Assembly (NCBI GenBank): GCA_963843365.1
Contig: CAWJKG010000003.1
Coordinates: 496,001 to 560,000 of the forward strand
DNA: 64,000 nucleotides
Reading direction: 5' to 3'
From: Bog-473 sp963843365
GTDB lineage: Bacteria > Actinomycetota > Acidimicrobiia > Acidimicrobiales > RAAP-2
Shown here: piece by piece, positions 1-9,717 of the stretch
Layout: each line of letters begins with the position of its first letter
Position numbering within the stretch: position 1 is the first letter of the stretch
Program-made: the position numbers and the translations under genes
The notes under the pieces: generated by a model
Seen by the model: only the letters and a program-made list of their open reading frames with translations
Told to the model about the DNA's origin: nothing
Database searches by the model: none

Positions 1-1062
1 GGAATCCACCAGTTCGTCCCGATGCTCCACCGCGCCGATGCGGTGGGGCGACACACCCTGCGGCTGCGCGACGCACTGGTGGCCCGCGGCGTCGCCTCCC
101 ACATCTACGTCGAGCTGGATGATCCGGCGACCGTCGCCGAGACCCGACGCTTCACCCACTACCCCGAAGACGCCGCCGCGGGGGACGTGCTCGTCTACCA
201 GTGCGCCACCGCGTCCGCCCTCGGCCCCTGGCTGGGCGCGCGCACCGAGACGTTGGTCGTCAACTACCACAACGTGACGCCACCCGAGTACTACGCGCCC
301 TGGGACAACGGCATGGCGCGCCATCAGCTCCTGGCGCAGACCCAGCTGCGCGCGCTGGCACCGCGCGCCGCCTTGGGACTGGCGGTGTCGAACTTCAACG
401 AAGCGGAGCTCCGCGCCGCCGGGTTCGCCCGGACGGCCGTGGTCCCTCCCGCCGCCATGCTGCCCGCGGGTGCGGCGACCGCGCCGCCGGATCGCCCGCC
501 GGGACGGACCGGCGCCCGCTGGCTGACGGTCGGCCGGCTGGCACCGAACAAGGCGATCGAGCTGGCCGTCATGGCGCTCCTGATCACCCGGGCCCACCAT
601 GATCCGGATGGGACGCTCTGCGTGGTCGGTCGTCCGGTCGTCCCGTCCTACACCACCGCCCTGCATCGCTTCGTCGACGAGATGGGTCTCCGCGACGCCG
701 TGACGTTCACGGGAGCGGTCGGTGACGACGCGCTCCTGGCGCGTCTGCACGGCTCCGACGTCCTGGTGGTGACGTCGCGCCACGAGGGCTTCGGGGTGCC
801 GGTCCTCGAGGCGATGGCATCGGGCCTGCCGGTCGTGGCCAACGACGCCGGCGCGCTGCCCGAGGTGGTGGGCGACGGGGGCATCCTGGTCGACGCGCAA
901 GACCCGTACGCACTGGCGGACGCTGTTGCCCGCGCCGCGCGGGACGGGGAGGTGCGGGCCGCCCTGGCCGGCGCGGCCGCGAAGCGGATCGCCGCGCTCG
1001 GGCTGTCCGAGGCTGGGGATCGGGCCGCCGACTTGCTGACGAGCCTCTCGACGGGGGCCTGA
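1..1062 (+). CDS. GT4-family glycosyltransferase, 5' end cut by window edge
   Basis: The open frame runs from base 1, so the true start lies upstream; the first internal ATG is at 22. The N-terminal residues match the start of the glycosyltransferase at 1081-2211 (pattern DAxGxHTLxLRDxL), so little is missing. The C-terminal half carries the GT-B donor-site signature RHEGFGVPVLEAMASGLP followed by EVVGDGG, with the E-x7-E pair typical of GT4 retaining enzymes, and VGRLAPNKA opens the second Rossmann domain. It probably moves a sugar from a nucleotide or lipid donor to a cell-surface glycan. Acceptor and donor are unknown. The gene converges on its paralogue across an 18-bp gap. Confidence 0.85.
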   Translation, partial: GIHQFVPMLHRADAVGRHTLRLRDALVARGVASHIYVELDDPATVAETRRFTHYPEDAAAGDVLVYQCATASALGPWLGARTETLVVNYHNVTPPEYYAPWDNGMARHQLLAQTQLRALAPRAALGLAVSNFNEAELRAAGFARTAVVPPAAMLPAGAATAPPDRPPGRTGARWLTVGRLAPNKAIELAVMALLITRAHHDPDGTLCVVGRPVVPSYTTALHRFVDEMGLRDAVTFTGAVGDDALLARLHGSDVLVVTSRHEGFGVPVLEAMASGLPVVANDAGALPEVVGDGGILVDAQDPYALADAVARAARDGEVRAALAGAAAKRIAALGLSEAGDRAADLLTSLSTGA

Positions 1063-1078
1063 GGCGGCCGGGCCGCCG
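1063..1078. terminator. GC hairpin between convergent glycosyltransferases
   Basis: GGCGG and CCGCC pair around a five-base loop in the 18-bp gap between two convergent stop codons. It could terminate both transcripts, but there is no U tract and a short GC palindrome is easily found by chance in this genome. Confidence 0.3.
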
Positions 1079-1080
1079 GA

Positions 1081-2211
1081 TCAGCGCGCGCCCACGGCCT
1101 CCTGCACCAGCCCGACGAAGCGGCCCGTCGACGCCCCGAGGTCGAAGTCGGCCGCCCGGGTCCGCCCGGCGGCGGCGAGCACTGCGCGCAGCCTGGCGTC
1201 GCGCAGTACACGCCCGACGGCGGCGGCGAACGGCACGGGTGACTTGTCGGGCAGGACCAGTCCGGCGCCCCCGACCGTCTCGGGCACGGCGGTGACCCCG
1301 TAGGCGACGATGGGGACGCCGTGGCCCATGGCTTCGGCCAGGGGCACGCAGAAGCCCTCGTGGTCCGAGGCCATGACGAACACGTCGGCCGCCCTGAAAT
1401 ACGACTCGAGCTCGGCGCCGCTGACCGAGCCGGCCAGCGTGACGGCATGCGACAGGCCGAGCTCAGCGATGAAGGCCCGTAGGGCGGGCTCGTAGGTCTC
1501 CCCGAGCGGTGAGCCGACGAGATGCAGCCGCGCCGCGGGGTCGTCCGTGCGCCGCAGCACGTCGAGCATCTTGACCAGATCGTGCGGCGCCTTGTGGGGG
1601 GAGATCTTCCCGACGTAGAGCAGGTCCGCCCCGCCGTCGCGCTCCTTGCGCTGGTGCAGGAACTGGGTCAGCTGGCGATCGGGCTCGTCGCTCTTGGACC
1701 GCATGTCGATGAGCAGCGGGACGACGGCGGTCCCCTCGTATCCGAGCGCCTGCAGCTCTGATTCGTTGAAGGCGGAGTCGGCCACGGCGAAGCGGCTCTG
1801 CGGCGCCAGGCGTGCCAGCTGCGTGCGACCCAATGCGACCTCGTAGGCGACCGCGGGCTCCCAGTCGCGGAGCAGGTCCGCCGGCGTGATGTTGTGGTAG
1901 TTCACCAACTTCGGCTCGGTCCGCGCCGCCAGGATGTCGAAAACGGGGCTTCCGATTGAGGCCTGGTACAGCAGCCAGCGGTCGCGGGCGGCGCGGCCCA
2001 GCTCGATCACGGGTCGCCCTTCGTCTTGCACGTCGAGGGTGTAGCTCCCGTAGAAGATGTCCGAGTCGATGCCGGCGGCGCGCAGGCCGTCGCGCAGGTG
2101 CAGCGTGTGCACGCCGATGGCGTCGCGGCTGGCGAGGGACGGAATGACCTGGTCGACCCGCACGGCCGTGCAGTGTACCGGCGCGTCGCCCACCCCGATT
2201 GCGACCGCCAT
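1081..2211 (-). CDS. GT4-family glycosyltransferase
   Basis: A complete 376-residue GT-B enzyme. VGKISPHKAPHDLV opens the C-terminal domain, and DHEGFCVPLAEAMGHGVP followed by ETVGGAGLVL is the E-x7-E donor-binding region of GT4. It is a paralogue of the partial gene at 1-1062, and both N-termini share the DAIGVHTLHLRD-type segment, so the pair probably builds one polysaccharide. The ATG at 2211 has no clear ribosome site; a GTG at 2160 would start just before the conserved VDQVIPSL. The gene is divergent from the secreted protein at 2253 with only about 40 bp between. Confidence 0.85.
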   Translation of the reverse strand: MAVAIGVGDAPVHCTAVRVDQVIPSLASRDAIGVHTLHLRDGLRAAGIDSDIFYGSYTLDVQDEGRPVIELGRAARDRWLLYQASIGSPVFDILAARTEPKLVNYHNITPADLLRDWEPAVAYEVALGRTQLARLAPQSRFAVADSAFNESELQALGYEGTAVVPLLIDMRSKSDEPDRQLTQFLHQRKERDGGADLLYVGKISPHKAPHDLVKMLDVLRRTDDPAARLHLVGSPLGETYEPALRAFIAELGLSHAVTLAGSVSGAELESYFRAADVFVMASDHEGFCVPLAEAMGHGVPIVAYGVTAVPETVGGAGLVLPDKSPVPFAAAVGRVLRDARLRAVLAAAGRTRAADFDLGASTGRFVGLVQEAVGAR

Positions 2212-2252
2212 GCACCAAATGTCCCAGGCCGCGCCGGTAACCTTGTGTCATC

Positions 2253-4430
2253 GTGTTGGTCGACACCCCTGTCGCGCGCCGTTGCCCGCCGCGCCTGCGC
2301 CGTTCCAAGGCATTGGGTGTGCTCTTCGTCTCGCTCGCGTGTGCAATGCCTGCCGCGCTCCTCAGTTCCGCCGCGGCGACGGCGGCGGACATCAACGCGC
2401 CGGACCGGGCGTCGGTTCCCGCGCTGACCGACTCCTCCGAGGCGCACGCGCTGCCGGGTGACGCCACCAACGTGCGGATCGACATGACGGAGAACGACGG
2501 ACTCGACGTGATTGTGGCGGCGTCCGGGGCGCGGTGGCGGCACCGGGGACGCCGGCGAGCGGCGTGGCGGCGGTCCGCTTTCACCAGACCGGCGGGACGT
2601 GGGAGGTCGACAGCGGCCCCGGCTGCTCCGGCCCGTGGTCATCGCTCGCGACGAACCAGCCCAGCCCGACGGCCAGCCCCGTCGGCGGATTGCTCACCTT
2701 GTGCGTCGCCAGCGGGAGCCCAACGGTCCATGGCACCCTGACCGGGGTCTACAACTCGCTGGGGCAGGCCAGGTCGGTCAACACGTTGCCCCTCGAGCAG
2801 TACGTGGCCGACACCGTGCCCGGCGAGTCGCCGTCGAGCTGGGCCAGCCTCGGTGGTGCCGGGCCGCAGGGCATGAACTGGGGCTTCCAGGAGCTCGAGG
2901 CGCAGGCGGTGGCCGTGCGCTCCTACGTCCTGGCCAACCTCGGCGGGTACGGCGGCTATGCCGACACGTGTGACCTGACGTGCCAGACCTACCGGGGCAC
3001 GCAGTACGAGACGGTCACGAGCATCGCGGCGGCCAACGACACTGCCGGACAGGTCATGGTCATGCCGGGCGGTCAGGTCGCCACGACGGAATACTCGGCG
3101 TCCACTGGTGGGTACACGTCGAGCGCGAACGAGGAATCACCCTTCACCGCAGTGCCCGACGACGGCGACGGCGTCTGCGTCAGCGGGGCCTGCAACCCCA
3201 ACCACACCTGGTCGACCTCGGTCAGCTACACCGCCATAGCGAATGCCTGGCCCCAGCTGGGTACCTTCACGGGCTTTGGCGGGGCCACCTTCGATCCCGG
3301 CCGCCCGGACAACGAGAACACGTTCGGGCGGGTCGCCTCCATCACGCTCGACGGGACGGGCGATCCCACAGGCCTGACCATTCCCGGTACCGAGTTCTAC
3401 GTCGATCTCGGCCTGAAGTCGGACCTGTTCACCGTGACGTCGACAGACGGGACGAACGCCTTCATTTCGGGGCAGGGGTGGGGGCACGGGATCGGGATGG
3501 GCCAATGGGGCGCGCTGGGGTACGCCATCGGTCAGGACAACGGCGACGGGACCTGGACCTATCAGCAGATCGTGAGCCACTTCTACGGTCCGGCGACGCT
3601 GCAGAGCCTGCCGGGCGGCACCGACCTGGCCGGAGCCTTGCGCAGCGGCGGCGTGGGTGGCTACTGGATCAACGCGTCCGACGGCGGCATCTTCAGCTTC
3701 GGCAACGCGCAGTTCTTCGGGAGCACCGGCGGCATGCGCCTCAACCAGCCGGTGGTCGCCATGGCCTCGACGCACGACGCCGCGGGGTACTGGGAGGTGG
3801 CCACTGACGGCGGCGTGTTCAGCTTCGGCGACGCGCAGTTCCACGGCAGCACCGGCAGCATCCGTCTGAACAAGCCGATGGTGGGCATGGCGGTGACCCC
3901 CGACGGCGGCGGCTACTGGCTGGTGGCCTCCGATGGCGGCATCTTCGCCTACGGCGACGCGCAGTTCTACGGCAGCACCGGCAGCATCAGGCTCAACAAG
4001 CCGGTGATCGGCATGGTGCCGACGCCGCGACGGGGGCGGGTACTGGCTCATCGCCTCCGACGGCGGCGTCTTCGCGTTCGGTGACGCCGGATTCTTCGGT
4101 TCGCTGGGCGGCGCGCCGCCCAGCACGGCGCTGGTCGGAGTGGCCCCGACGCCCGACGGGGGCGGCTACTGGATACTGGGGGCCAACGGCACCCCTTACG
4201 ACTTCGGTGACGCGCCCACCGTCGCCCTCTCCTCGGCGTCTCCGGGCCTCGCCACGCTGAAGAGCCCCATGACGGGCCTCGTCTCGGACTTCACCGGGCA
4301 GGGATTCGATGCCGTCAACGCCAGCGGGCAGTCCTTCGCGTACGGCGACGCGCCCTACTTCGGCGACGTCACCACGGCGGTGCCGGGCTACTCAGGCCAC
4401 GCCGTCGGCATCGCCGTCACGCCGGGTTGA
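2253..4430 (+). CDS. Secreted SpoIID/LytB-domain protein with C-terminal GYWxxASDGG repeats (two frame breaks)
   Basis: From the GTG at 2253 the first frame encodes a basic start and a hydrophobic segment ending in SSAAATAA, a signal peptide. Near 2530 the frame shifts. The next frame carries the SpoIID/LytB core (LPLEQYVADTVPGE, AVAVRSYVL and later GHGIGMGQWGALGY). From about 3659 come 42-residue repeats of the type GYWLVASDGGIFAYGDAQF. An apparent extra base near 4028 breaks the frame inside repeat three, and the first frame then resumes to the stop. The total span is exactly 726 codons, so the two breaks compensate. SpoIID relatives act on peptidoglycan glycan strands; this one is probably exported and its repeats may bind the wall or a glycan. 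Its tail overlaps the gene on the other strand. Confidence 0.75.
3659..4427 (+). repeat. Six tandem 126-bp units encoding 42-residue repeats
   Basis: Units begin at about 3659, 3785, 3911 and 4037, each opening with Gly-Tyr-Trp and holding xFxFGDAxFxGSTG and the LNKPxVGM segment. Two further, more divergent units finish the protein. The first four are also alike at DNA level, so recombination between units or assembly collapse is possible. Confidence 0.75.
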
Positions 4431-5153
4431 GGCAGTCACCTCGGAGAGCCGCGGGAAGCGGCGCAGGCGTCCGAGATGTCCCAGGCGTCCGGCGTCCACA
4501 CCGTGGTCCGCCGCGTTGAGCAGGCGCAGATCACCGCGGCTGTTGCCGTAGGCCCACAACACCGGCTGTTCGCCGCCCGTGTTCGACAGCAGGCCGCGGG
4601 AGCGGAGATGGCCGATCAGGCGGGCGTACTTCTCGGCGCCGCGGCAGTTCTTCCCCTCGTAGCCACCGGTGAGGAGCCCGCCGCCGCCGACGGCGAGCCG
4701 GGTCGCCACCACGCCGTCGACGCCGAGCTCTTCGCCCGCGGGGCTGACGTAGCACTCGGGTGACGCCGAGACGATGACGGTGTAGTGCCCCTGACGTCGG
4801 TGCCAGTCCAGCCGGCGGAGCACGTCTTCGCGTACATGGCGCTCCAGGTGGCGGCGCGCGAAGGCGGCCGAGCTGCGGTCGACCTCCGTCACCGCCAGAC
4901 CACCGAGCAGCCGGGTGAACAGCTTCTCCTTCACCTCGTCGGCCGCCGTGCCACCTGTGATCGCCGCCCGCAGGAGGGAGGGGGACAGGCGCAGGGCGGC
5001 GTGCAGGACGGGCCACACGCCCCGGAGGGCGACGAGGAACGGGAACACGCTGCCGCCGTGGGCCAGCGTGCCGTCGAAGTCGAAGGCGGCGACGGTGGGC
5101 CGGGCCGGAGGTCGTCGGCCGTCGGTCGCGTCGTCAGTCGAGTGGAGTGCCAC
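4392..5153 (-). CDS. HAD-superfamily subfamily IB phosphatase
   Basis: Motif I is AAFDFDGTLAHG with the nucleophile and acid/base Asp pair. Motif II is IVSASPE, EGKNCRGAEKY is the family IB-specific segment with the conserved Lys, and motif IV is YGNSRGD. The product is about 253 residues and cytoplasmic. The family includes phosphoserine-phosphatase-like enzymes; the substrate here is open. An ATG at 5225 is possible, but the GTG at 5153 gives the normal family length and lies just past the stop of the upstream enoyl-CoA hydratase, with which it is probably co-transcribed. Its 3' end overlaps the convergent repeat-protein gene by 39 bp. Confidence 0.8.
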   Translation of the reverse strand: MALHSTDDATDGRRPPARPTVAAFDFDGTLAHGGSVFPFLVALRGVWPVLHAALRLSPSLLRAAITGGTAADEVKEKLFTRLLGGLAVTEVDRSSAAFARRHLERHVREDVLRRLDWHRRQGHYTVIVSASPECYVSPAGEELGVDGVVATRLAVGGGGLLTGGYEGKNCRGAEKYARLIGHLRSRGLLSNTGGEQPVLWAYGNSRGDLRLLNAADHGVDAGRLGHLGRLRRFPRLSEVTASTRRDGDADGVA

Positions 5154-5961
5154 TGCGGCCGGCACCTCCTGCGAAGCGCCGGGCTCCCTCGAGCGTCTCC
5201 CCACTGCGCACCACCTCACGGCCACGACGCGCCTCGCCGAGGGCGGCTTCCTCTTCGGTCAGCCCCCACTGCTCGAGCGCGCTCATGCGGTCCGAGCGCA
5301 TGCAGGTCTGGGGCAGTGCCGCCAATTGGTGTGCCAGGGCGACCGCGGCATTGCGCGCCTGCCCGGGTGCCACGACGCGGGTGACCAGTCCCATGGCCAA
5401 CGCCTCCGGGGCCGACACGGCCCGCCCGGTGAGGATGAGATCCATGGCCCGGCCATGACCGATGAGGCGCGGCAGGCGGACGGTGCCCAGGTCGCACAAC
5501 GGCACCCCGAAGCGCCGACAGAAGACCCCGAAGACCGCGTCCTCGGCCGCGATGCGGAGGTCGCACCACAGCGCGAGCTCAATGCCCCCGGCCACGGCGT
5601 AGCCTTCGACGGCGGCGATCACGGGCTTTCCGAGGGTCAGTCTGGTCGGACCCATGGGTCCCGGGCCGTGATCGGGGATGGGGCGGCGGTCGCCTTCGGC
5701 CACCGCCTTGAGGTCGGCGCCGGCGCAGAACGTCCCCTCGGCCCCGGTCAACACGGCCACCGCACGCGCGTCATCCCGGTCGAAGGCGAGGAAGGTCTCC
5801 CGCAGCTGGTCGGCGCAGACGCTGTCGACGGCGTTGCGGCGTTCCGGGCGGTTGACGGTGACCACCGTCACCGGCCCGTCGTGCTCGACGACGAGGCCGT
5901 CCTCCCGGTAGGGCCGGTATGGGCCGGACGGGGACGCCTCTGCCGCGGGATCGGGGCTCAT
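5134..5961 (-). CDS. Enoyl-CoA hydratase/isomerase family protein
   Basis: A crotonase fold of about 275 residues. VNRPERRNAVD near the N-terminus, AEGTFCAGADLKAV for the first oxyanion-hole strand, and GYAVAGGIELALWCD for the CoA pocket and second oxyanion glycine. The ATG at 5961 is chosen because the upstream extension from 6096 is low-complexity and unrelated to the family. It probably hydrates or isomerises an acyl-CoA. The downstream HAD gene starts about 20 bp before this stop, so the two are likely translated together. Confidence 0.85.
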   Translation of the reverse strand: MSPDPAAEASPSGPYRPYREDGLVVEHDGPVTVVTVNRPERRNAVDSVCADQLRETFLAFDRDDARAVAVLTGAEGTFCAGADLKAVAEGDRRPIPDHGPGPMGPTRLTLGKPVIAAVEGYAVAGGIELALWCDLRIAAEDAVFGVFCRRFGVPLCDLGTVRLPRLIGHGRAMDLILTGRAVSAPEALAMGLVTRVVAPGQARNAAVALAHQLAALPQTCMRSDRMSALEQWGLTEEEAALGEARRGREVVRSGETLEGARRFAGGAGRSGTPLD

Positions 5962-6068
5962 GGAGGCATTCTCGCACGGCGGACGGGGGTGTCCGTTCAC
6001 TCCGTTTCCGCTCGATCCCTGGTGAAGGGGCCTTTTCCGCCCAAGCGCCCGGCAACGGGGAAATATGA

Positions 6069-6088
6069 CCAATCGTGTCGACAATTGG
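6069..6088. promoter_or_regulatory. Inverted repeat upstream of peroxiredoxin
   Basis: A 20-bp imperfect palindrome with outer arms CCAAT and ATTGG and inner GT/AC pairs, 14 of 20 positions paired. It sits in a locally AT-richer stretch 65 bp before the peroxiredoxin start. It could bind a redox regulator, but I do not recognise the motif. Confidence 0.35.
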
Positions 6089-6152
6089 CGGAGCACCCGG
6101 TAGAGTCACAGTCCGCATCTACGGACCCTCACCATTTTCCAGGAGGAGCACA

Positions 6153-6788
6153 ATGGCAGTACGACTCGGGGACACCGCTCCCGACTTCACGGCGGACACG
6201 ACCGAAGGCACCATCAACTTCCACGAGTGGCTGGGTGACAGCTGGGGGATCCTCTTCTCGCACCCGAAGGACTTCACGCCGGTCTGCACCACCGAGCTGG
6301 GCGCTTTCTCCAAGGCCAAGCCCGAATTCGACAAGCGCAACGCCAAGCTGATCGGCCTCTCGGTCGACTCCGTCGAGTCCCACAAGGGATGGGCCGGCGA
6401 CATTCAGGAGACCCAGGGTTCCGCCCTGGCCTTCCCGCTCATCGGTGACGAGGACCGCAAGGTGGCGGATCTCTACGACATGATCCACCCCAACGCGGAC
6501 AACACGCTGACGGTGCGCTCGGTCTTCATCATCGGCCCGGACAAGAAGGTCAAGCTGACGCTGACGTACCCGGCCTCGACGGGCCGCAACGTCGACGAGA
6601 TCATCCGCGTGCTCGACTCGCTGCAGCTCACCGCCGACTACTCGGTGGCCACGCCGGTCAACTGGACCGACGGCGACGACGTGATCATCGTGCCGGCGCT
6701 CAGCGACGACGACGCCAAGGGTCGCTTCCCGAAGGGCTGGAAGGCCCTGAAGCCGTACCTGCGGGTCACACCCCAGCCCAACCGCTGA
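6153..6788 (+). CDS. 1-Cys (Prx6-type) peroxiredoxin
   Basis: The 211-residue length and domain order fit the Prx6 class. The peroxidatic site is HPKDFTPVCTTELG, with the conserved Pro, Thr and Cys, and no resolving Cys is visible. The long C-terminal part (VRSVFIIGPDKKVKL, then the dimer domain with RVTPQPNR at the end) is typical. It reduces hydrogen peroxide and organic peroxides in the cytoplasm using an outside thiol. The ATG at 6153 has AGGAGG seven bases upstream, which decides it over the in-frame GTG at 6075. The gene is monocistronic, with a palindrome upstream and a hairpin downstream. Confidence 0.93.
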   Translation: MAVRLGDTAPDFTADTTEGTINFHEWLGDSWGILFSHPKDFTPVCTTELGAFSKAKPEFDKRNAKLIGLSVDSVESHKGWAGDIQETQGSALAFPLIGDEDRKVADLYDMIHPNADNTLTVRSVFIIGPDKKVKLTLTYPASTGRNVDEIIRVLDSLQLTADYSVATPVNWTDGDDVIIVPALSDDDAKGRFPKGWKALKPYLRVTPQPNR

Positions 6789-6803
6789 GGGGGACGCCCC
6801 CCG

Positions 6804-6825
6804 CTCACCCGAAACCTCGGGTGAG
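6804..6825. terminator. Perfect 9-bp hairpin between convergent genes
   Basis: CTCACCCGA and TCGGGTGAG pair perfectly around the loop AACC in the gap between the peroxiredoxin stop and the acyl-CoA ligase stop. A bidirectional terminator is the simplest reading; there is no strong U tract. Confidence 0.6.
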
Positions 6826-6841
6826 ATGATGTGCCCGGTCG

Positions 6842-8625
6842 TCAGTCGGAGGCCGGGACGAGCTCGTCCCGGAGATCCCGCTTGAGCGCCTTGCCCTGGG
6901 GGTTCCGCGGCAGGGGCTCGGAGCGGAACCAGATGTGTGTCGGCACCATGAAGCCGGCGAGTCGGGCCTTCACGTGGAGCTGGAGCTCGTCCGCCGTGAC
7001 CTTGGCGCCGGGGCGGAGCACGATGACCGCCCCCACCTCCTCGCCCAGGGTGGGATGGGGCACGCCGATCACGGCGCAGTCGGCCACGGCCGGGTGCTCG
7101 AAGAGCACGGCCTCGACCTGCACCGAGTACACGTTCTCACCGCCGCGGATGATCATGTCCTTGGCGCGGTCGACGATGTAGATGAAGTCGTCCTCGTCGA
7201 GCCGCGCCACGTCACCGGTGTGGAGCCACCCGTGTGTGAACGTCTTGGCGGTCTCCTCGGGACGGTTCCAGTAGCCGCGCACGACGTTGGGCCCCTTGAT
7301 CCAGAGCTCGCCCCGGACATCGGGCCCCTGGGGCCGACCGCGTCGGGCTCCGGCCCGGTGAAGCCCTCGGGCACGATGGCCACGTCGCAGACCGGGACGG
7401 CCGGACCGACGCTCTCGGGCCGGGCTACGTAGTCGCCGCCCGAATTCATGGAGGTGACCGACGAGGTCTCCGTCATGCCGTAGCCGTTCGACGGCTGCCC
7501 GATGGGCCACGCGGCACGGATGCGGCGTACCAGATCGGGTGGCGCCGGGGCGCCGCCGTAGGACACGCCGCGGATGGAGGACGTGTCGTACTTCGAGAAG
7601 TTGGGGGAGTCGAGGACCTGCATGACCATGGACGGCACGCCGCCGAAGGTCCCGATCTTCTCGCGCTCGATCAACTCGAGGGCCCGGTCGGGCTCGAAGT
7701 GGTGCATCATCACGAGCTTCCCGCCGGCCGCCAGGTTCGAGACCATCACCGAGTGGCAGCCCGTGGCGTGGAACAGCGGCACCGAGAGGAGGAATGCCGC
7801 CTGGGTCTTCTCACCGGTCGGCACCAGCGCGGACCCGTAGCGGGTCGCACCGCGGGTGTTGATGAAGAAGAGGCTCATGAGGTTGGTGCCCATGTTGCGA
7901 TGCGTACCGACGGCGCCCTTGGGCCGGCCCGTGGTCCCCGACGTGTAGAAGATGGTGGCGTCGTCCTCGGGGTCGATCGTGAGCTCGGGCGGCGTGGCGG
8001 TCCCGTCGACCTCTCCCAGCGCCAGCGGGAAGGGCCACTCGGGTGCCGACCCGGCGGACCGGGTGACCGTCGGGGGCTCCGGAGCAGGCGTCCGGTGCTC
8101 GTCGGCCACGATCACCGCGCCGAGGTAAGGCAGTTCGGCCAGGTACGGCCGGATGCGCTCGGCCCGCTCGGTGTCGACGAAGGCGACCTTGGAGCCCGAG
8201 TCCTCGAGCCCGTAGCGGAGCTCCTCTCCACTCCACCATGCGTTCAGGGGGACGACGATGGCGCCGGCCAGGGCGGCACCCCAGAAGGCCATGACCCATT
8301 CCGGCAGGTTCCGCATGATGATGGCCACACGGTCGCCCGGCGCGACGCCGAACTCGCTGCGCAGACGGTGGGCCAGGGTGCAGGCAATGCGGTAGTGCTC
8401 GGCGAACGTCGTCCGCTCGTCTTCGTACACGAGGAAGTCGGCGTCGCCGTGCGCGAGCGACATGTCGAAGATGGAGCGGAGGGAAGGTGGCGCGTGCTTC
8501 CACGTGCGGGTGGGGACGCCGCGAATGGAGAGCTCCTCCATTTCGAAGAGCTGCCCGGGGGCGGTGAGCTGCGTGTTGGCTTCCGCCATGGTCATGGACG
8601 GCACGTCCTTGCCGGTGCTGCTCAC
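6842..8625 (-). CDS. Acyl-CoA synthetase, AMP-binding superfamily (one frame break)
   Basis: The N-terminal domain holds the AMP-binding P-loop TIFYTSGTTGRPKGAVGTH and the adenine motif NGYGMTET. After a break near 7335 the neighbouring frame supplies GWLHTGDVARLDEDDFIYIVDRAKD cut at that point, the hinge, and PRNPQGKALKRDLR with the catalytic Lys. The combined span is not a multiple of three, as expected for one indel. It activates a carboxylic acid to its CoA thioester through an acyl-adenylate, probably of fatty-acid type. The GTG at 8625 has AAGGAG eight bases upstream and overlaps the oligoribonuclease stop as GTGA, so it follows that gene in an operon. Confidence 0.85.
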
Positions 8626-9182
8626 GTGGTCTCCTTCTCCGTGGCGGCGGCGCAGTCGAAGACGGCGGCGCGGTAGTACGCCAACTCGGCGACCGACTCT
8701 CGGATGTCCTGGAGGGCCCGGTGCCCACCCTGCTTCGTGGGGGCAGCCTTGTAGACGTCGGGGAGCCAGCGCCGGCAGAGCTCCTTGACGGTGGAGACGT
8801 CGACCGAGCGGTAGTTGAGAAAGTCCTCTATCTCGGGGAGCTGGGTGGCGAGGAAGCGCCGGTCCGTTCCGATGGAGTTCCCGGCCAGGGGGACGGTGCG
8901 CGGCTCGGAGATGTGCGACCGCAGGAAGGCAAGGGTCTGCGCGCCGGCGTCGGCCAGGGTGAGGGTGGATGCCTCCATGGCGGCCAGGAGGCCCGACTTG
9001 GTGTGCATGGTGCGCACGAAGTCGTCCATGGCGGCCAGCTGCTCGGATGAGGCGTGCACGACGAGATCGGGGCCCTCCTCGACCAGCCCGAGGTCGTCGT
9101 CGGTGATGAGACAGGCGATCTCGACGATGGTGTGGCGCGCCGGATTCAGCCCCGTCATCTCGAGATCGATCCAGGCCAGCAT
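8622..9182 (-). CDS. orn: Oligoribonuclease
   Basis: A 186-residue DEDDh 3'-5' exonuclease. WIDLEMTGLNP holds the first Asp and Glu, AGNSIGTDRRFL the second conserved Asp, YRSVDVSTVKEL is the Orn-specific stretch, and HRALQDIRES supplies the catalytic His and last Asp. It degrades two- to five-base RNA ends, including pGpG, in the cytoplasm. Length and motif order match the family fully. Its stop overlaps the start of the acyl-CoA synthetase by four bases. It is divergent from dUTPase. Confidence 0.95.
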   Translation of the reverse strand: MLAWIDLEMTGLNPARHTIVEIACLITDDDLGLVEEGPDLVVHASSEQLAAMDDFVRTMHTKSGLLAAMEASTLTLADAGAQTLAFLRSHISEPRTVPLAGNSIGTDRRFLATQLPEIEDFLNYRSVDVSTVKELCRRWLPDVYKAAPTKQGGHRALQDIRESVAELAYYRAAVFDCAAATEKETT

Positions 9183-9244
9183 GCGCGGGCATGCTACCGG
9201 CCACCGTCAGGGGGGAGGCTGCCCCGTCCTTGTAGTGTCCGGCG

Positions 9245-9687
9245 ATGCTGCCCGTTCCCTTCCAGCAGCTCGACGACGAGCTGCCCCTGCCCGCCTACGC
9301 CCGCGAGGGCGATGCCGGCGCCGACCTGATCGCCCGGCGCGACGTGGAGCTGCCGTGCCGGGGTGGCCGGGCGGTCGTCCCCACCGGAGTGGCACTGGCC
9401 ATTCCGCCGGGGTACGCCGGTCTCGTGGTGCCGCGGAGCGGGTTGGCGGCCCGTCACGGCCTCACCTGCCTCAACGCACCGGGCCTCATCGACTCCGGCT
9501 ACCGGGGTGAGATCCAGGTGGTCATGGTCAACCACGACCCGGAGCACGACTACACCGTTCACCGGGGTGACCGGGTGGCGCAGCTGGTCCTGGTCAAGGT
9601 GGAGCAGGGGTCCTTCGAACCGGTCGGTGCAGCGGGCTGGAGGGGTCCGAGCGGGGGAGTGGCGGCTTCGGCCACACGGGCCGATGA
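9245..9687 (+). CDS. dut: dUTP diphosphatase (one frame break near the C-terminus)
   Basis: Trimeric dUTPase motifs appear in order: AREGDAGADL (I), PRSGLAARHG (II), NAPGLIDSGYRGEI (III) and HRGDRVAQLVL (IV). Motif V, RGSGGFGHTGR, sits in a shifted frame after about 9640 and ends at a TGA at 9685. With one base restored the protein has the usual length of about 148 residues. In the unshifted frame the reading continues past the next gene start and lacks motif V, which is essential for catalysis. It hydrolyses dUTP to dUMP and diphosphate, keeping uracil out of DNA. Confidence 0.9.
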
Positions 9688-9717
9688 CGGGCGCGGAAAG
9701 GCGCTAAGAAAGGGGCC

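Noticed and set aside
4785..6351. Long plus-strand frames opposite the HAD and hydratase genes
   Set aside because: They are Arg/Pro/Ala-rich antisense readings without family motifs, while the minus-strand frames carry full HAD and crotonase signatures.
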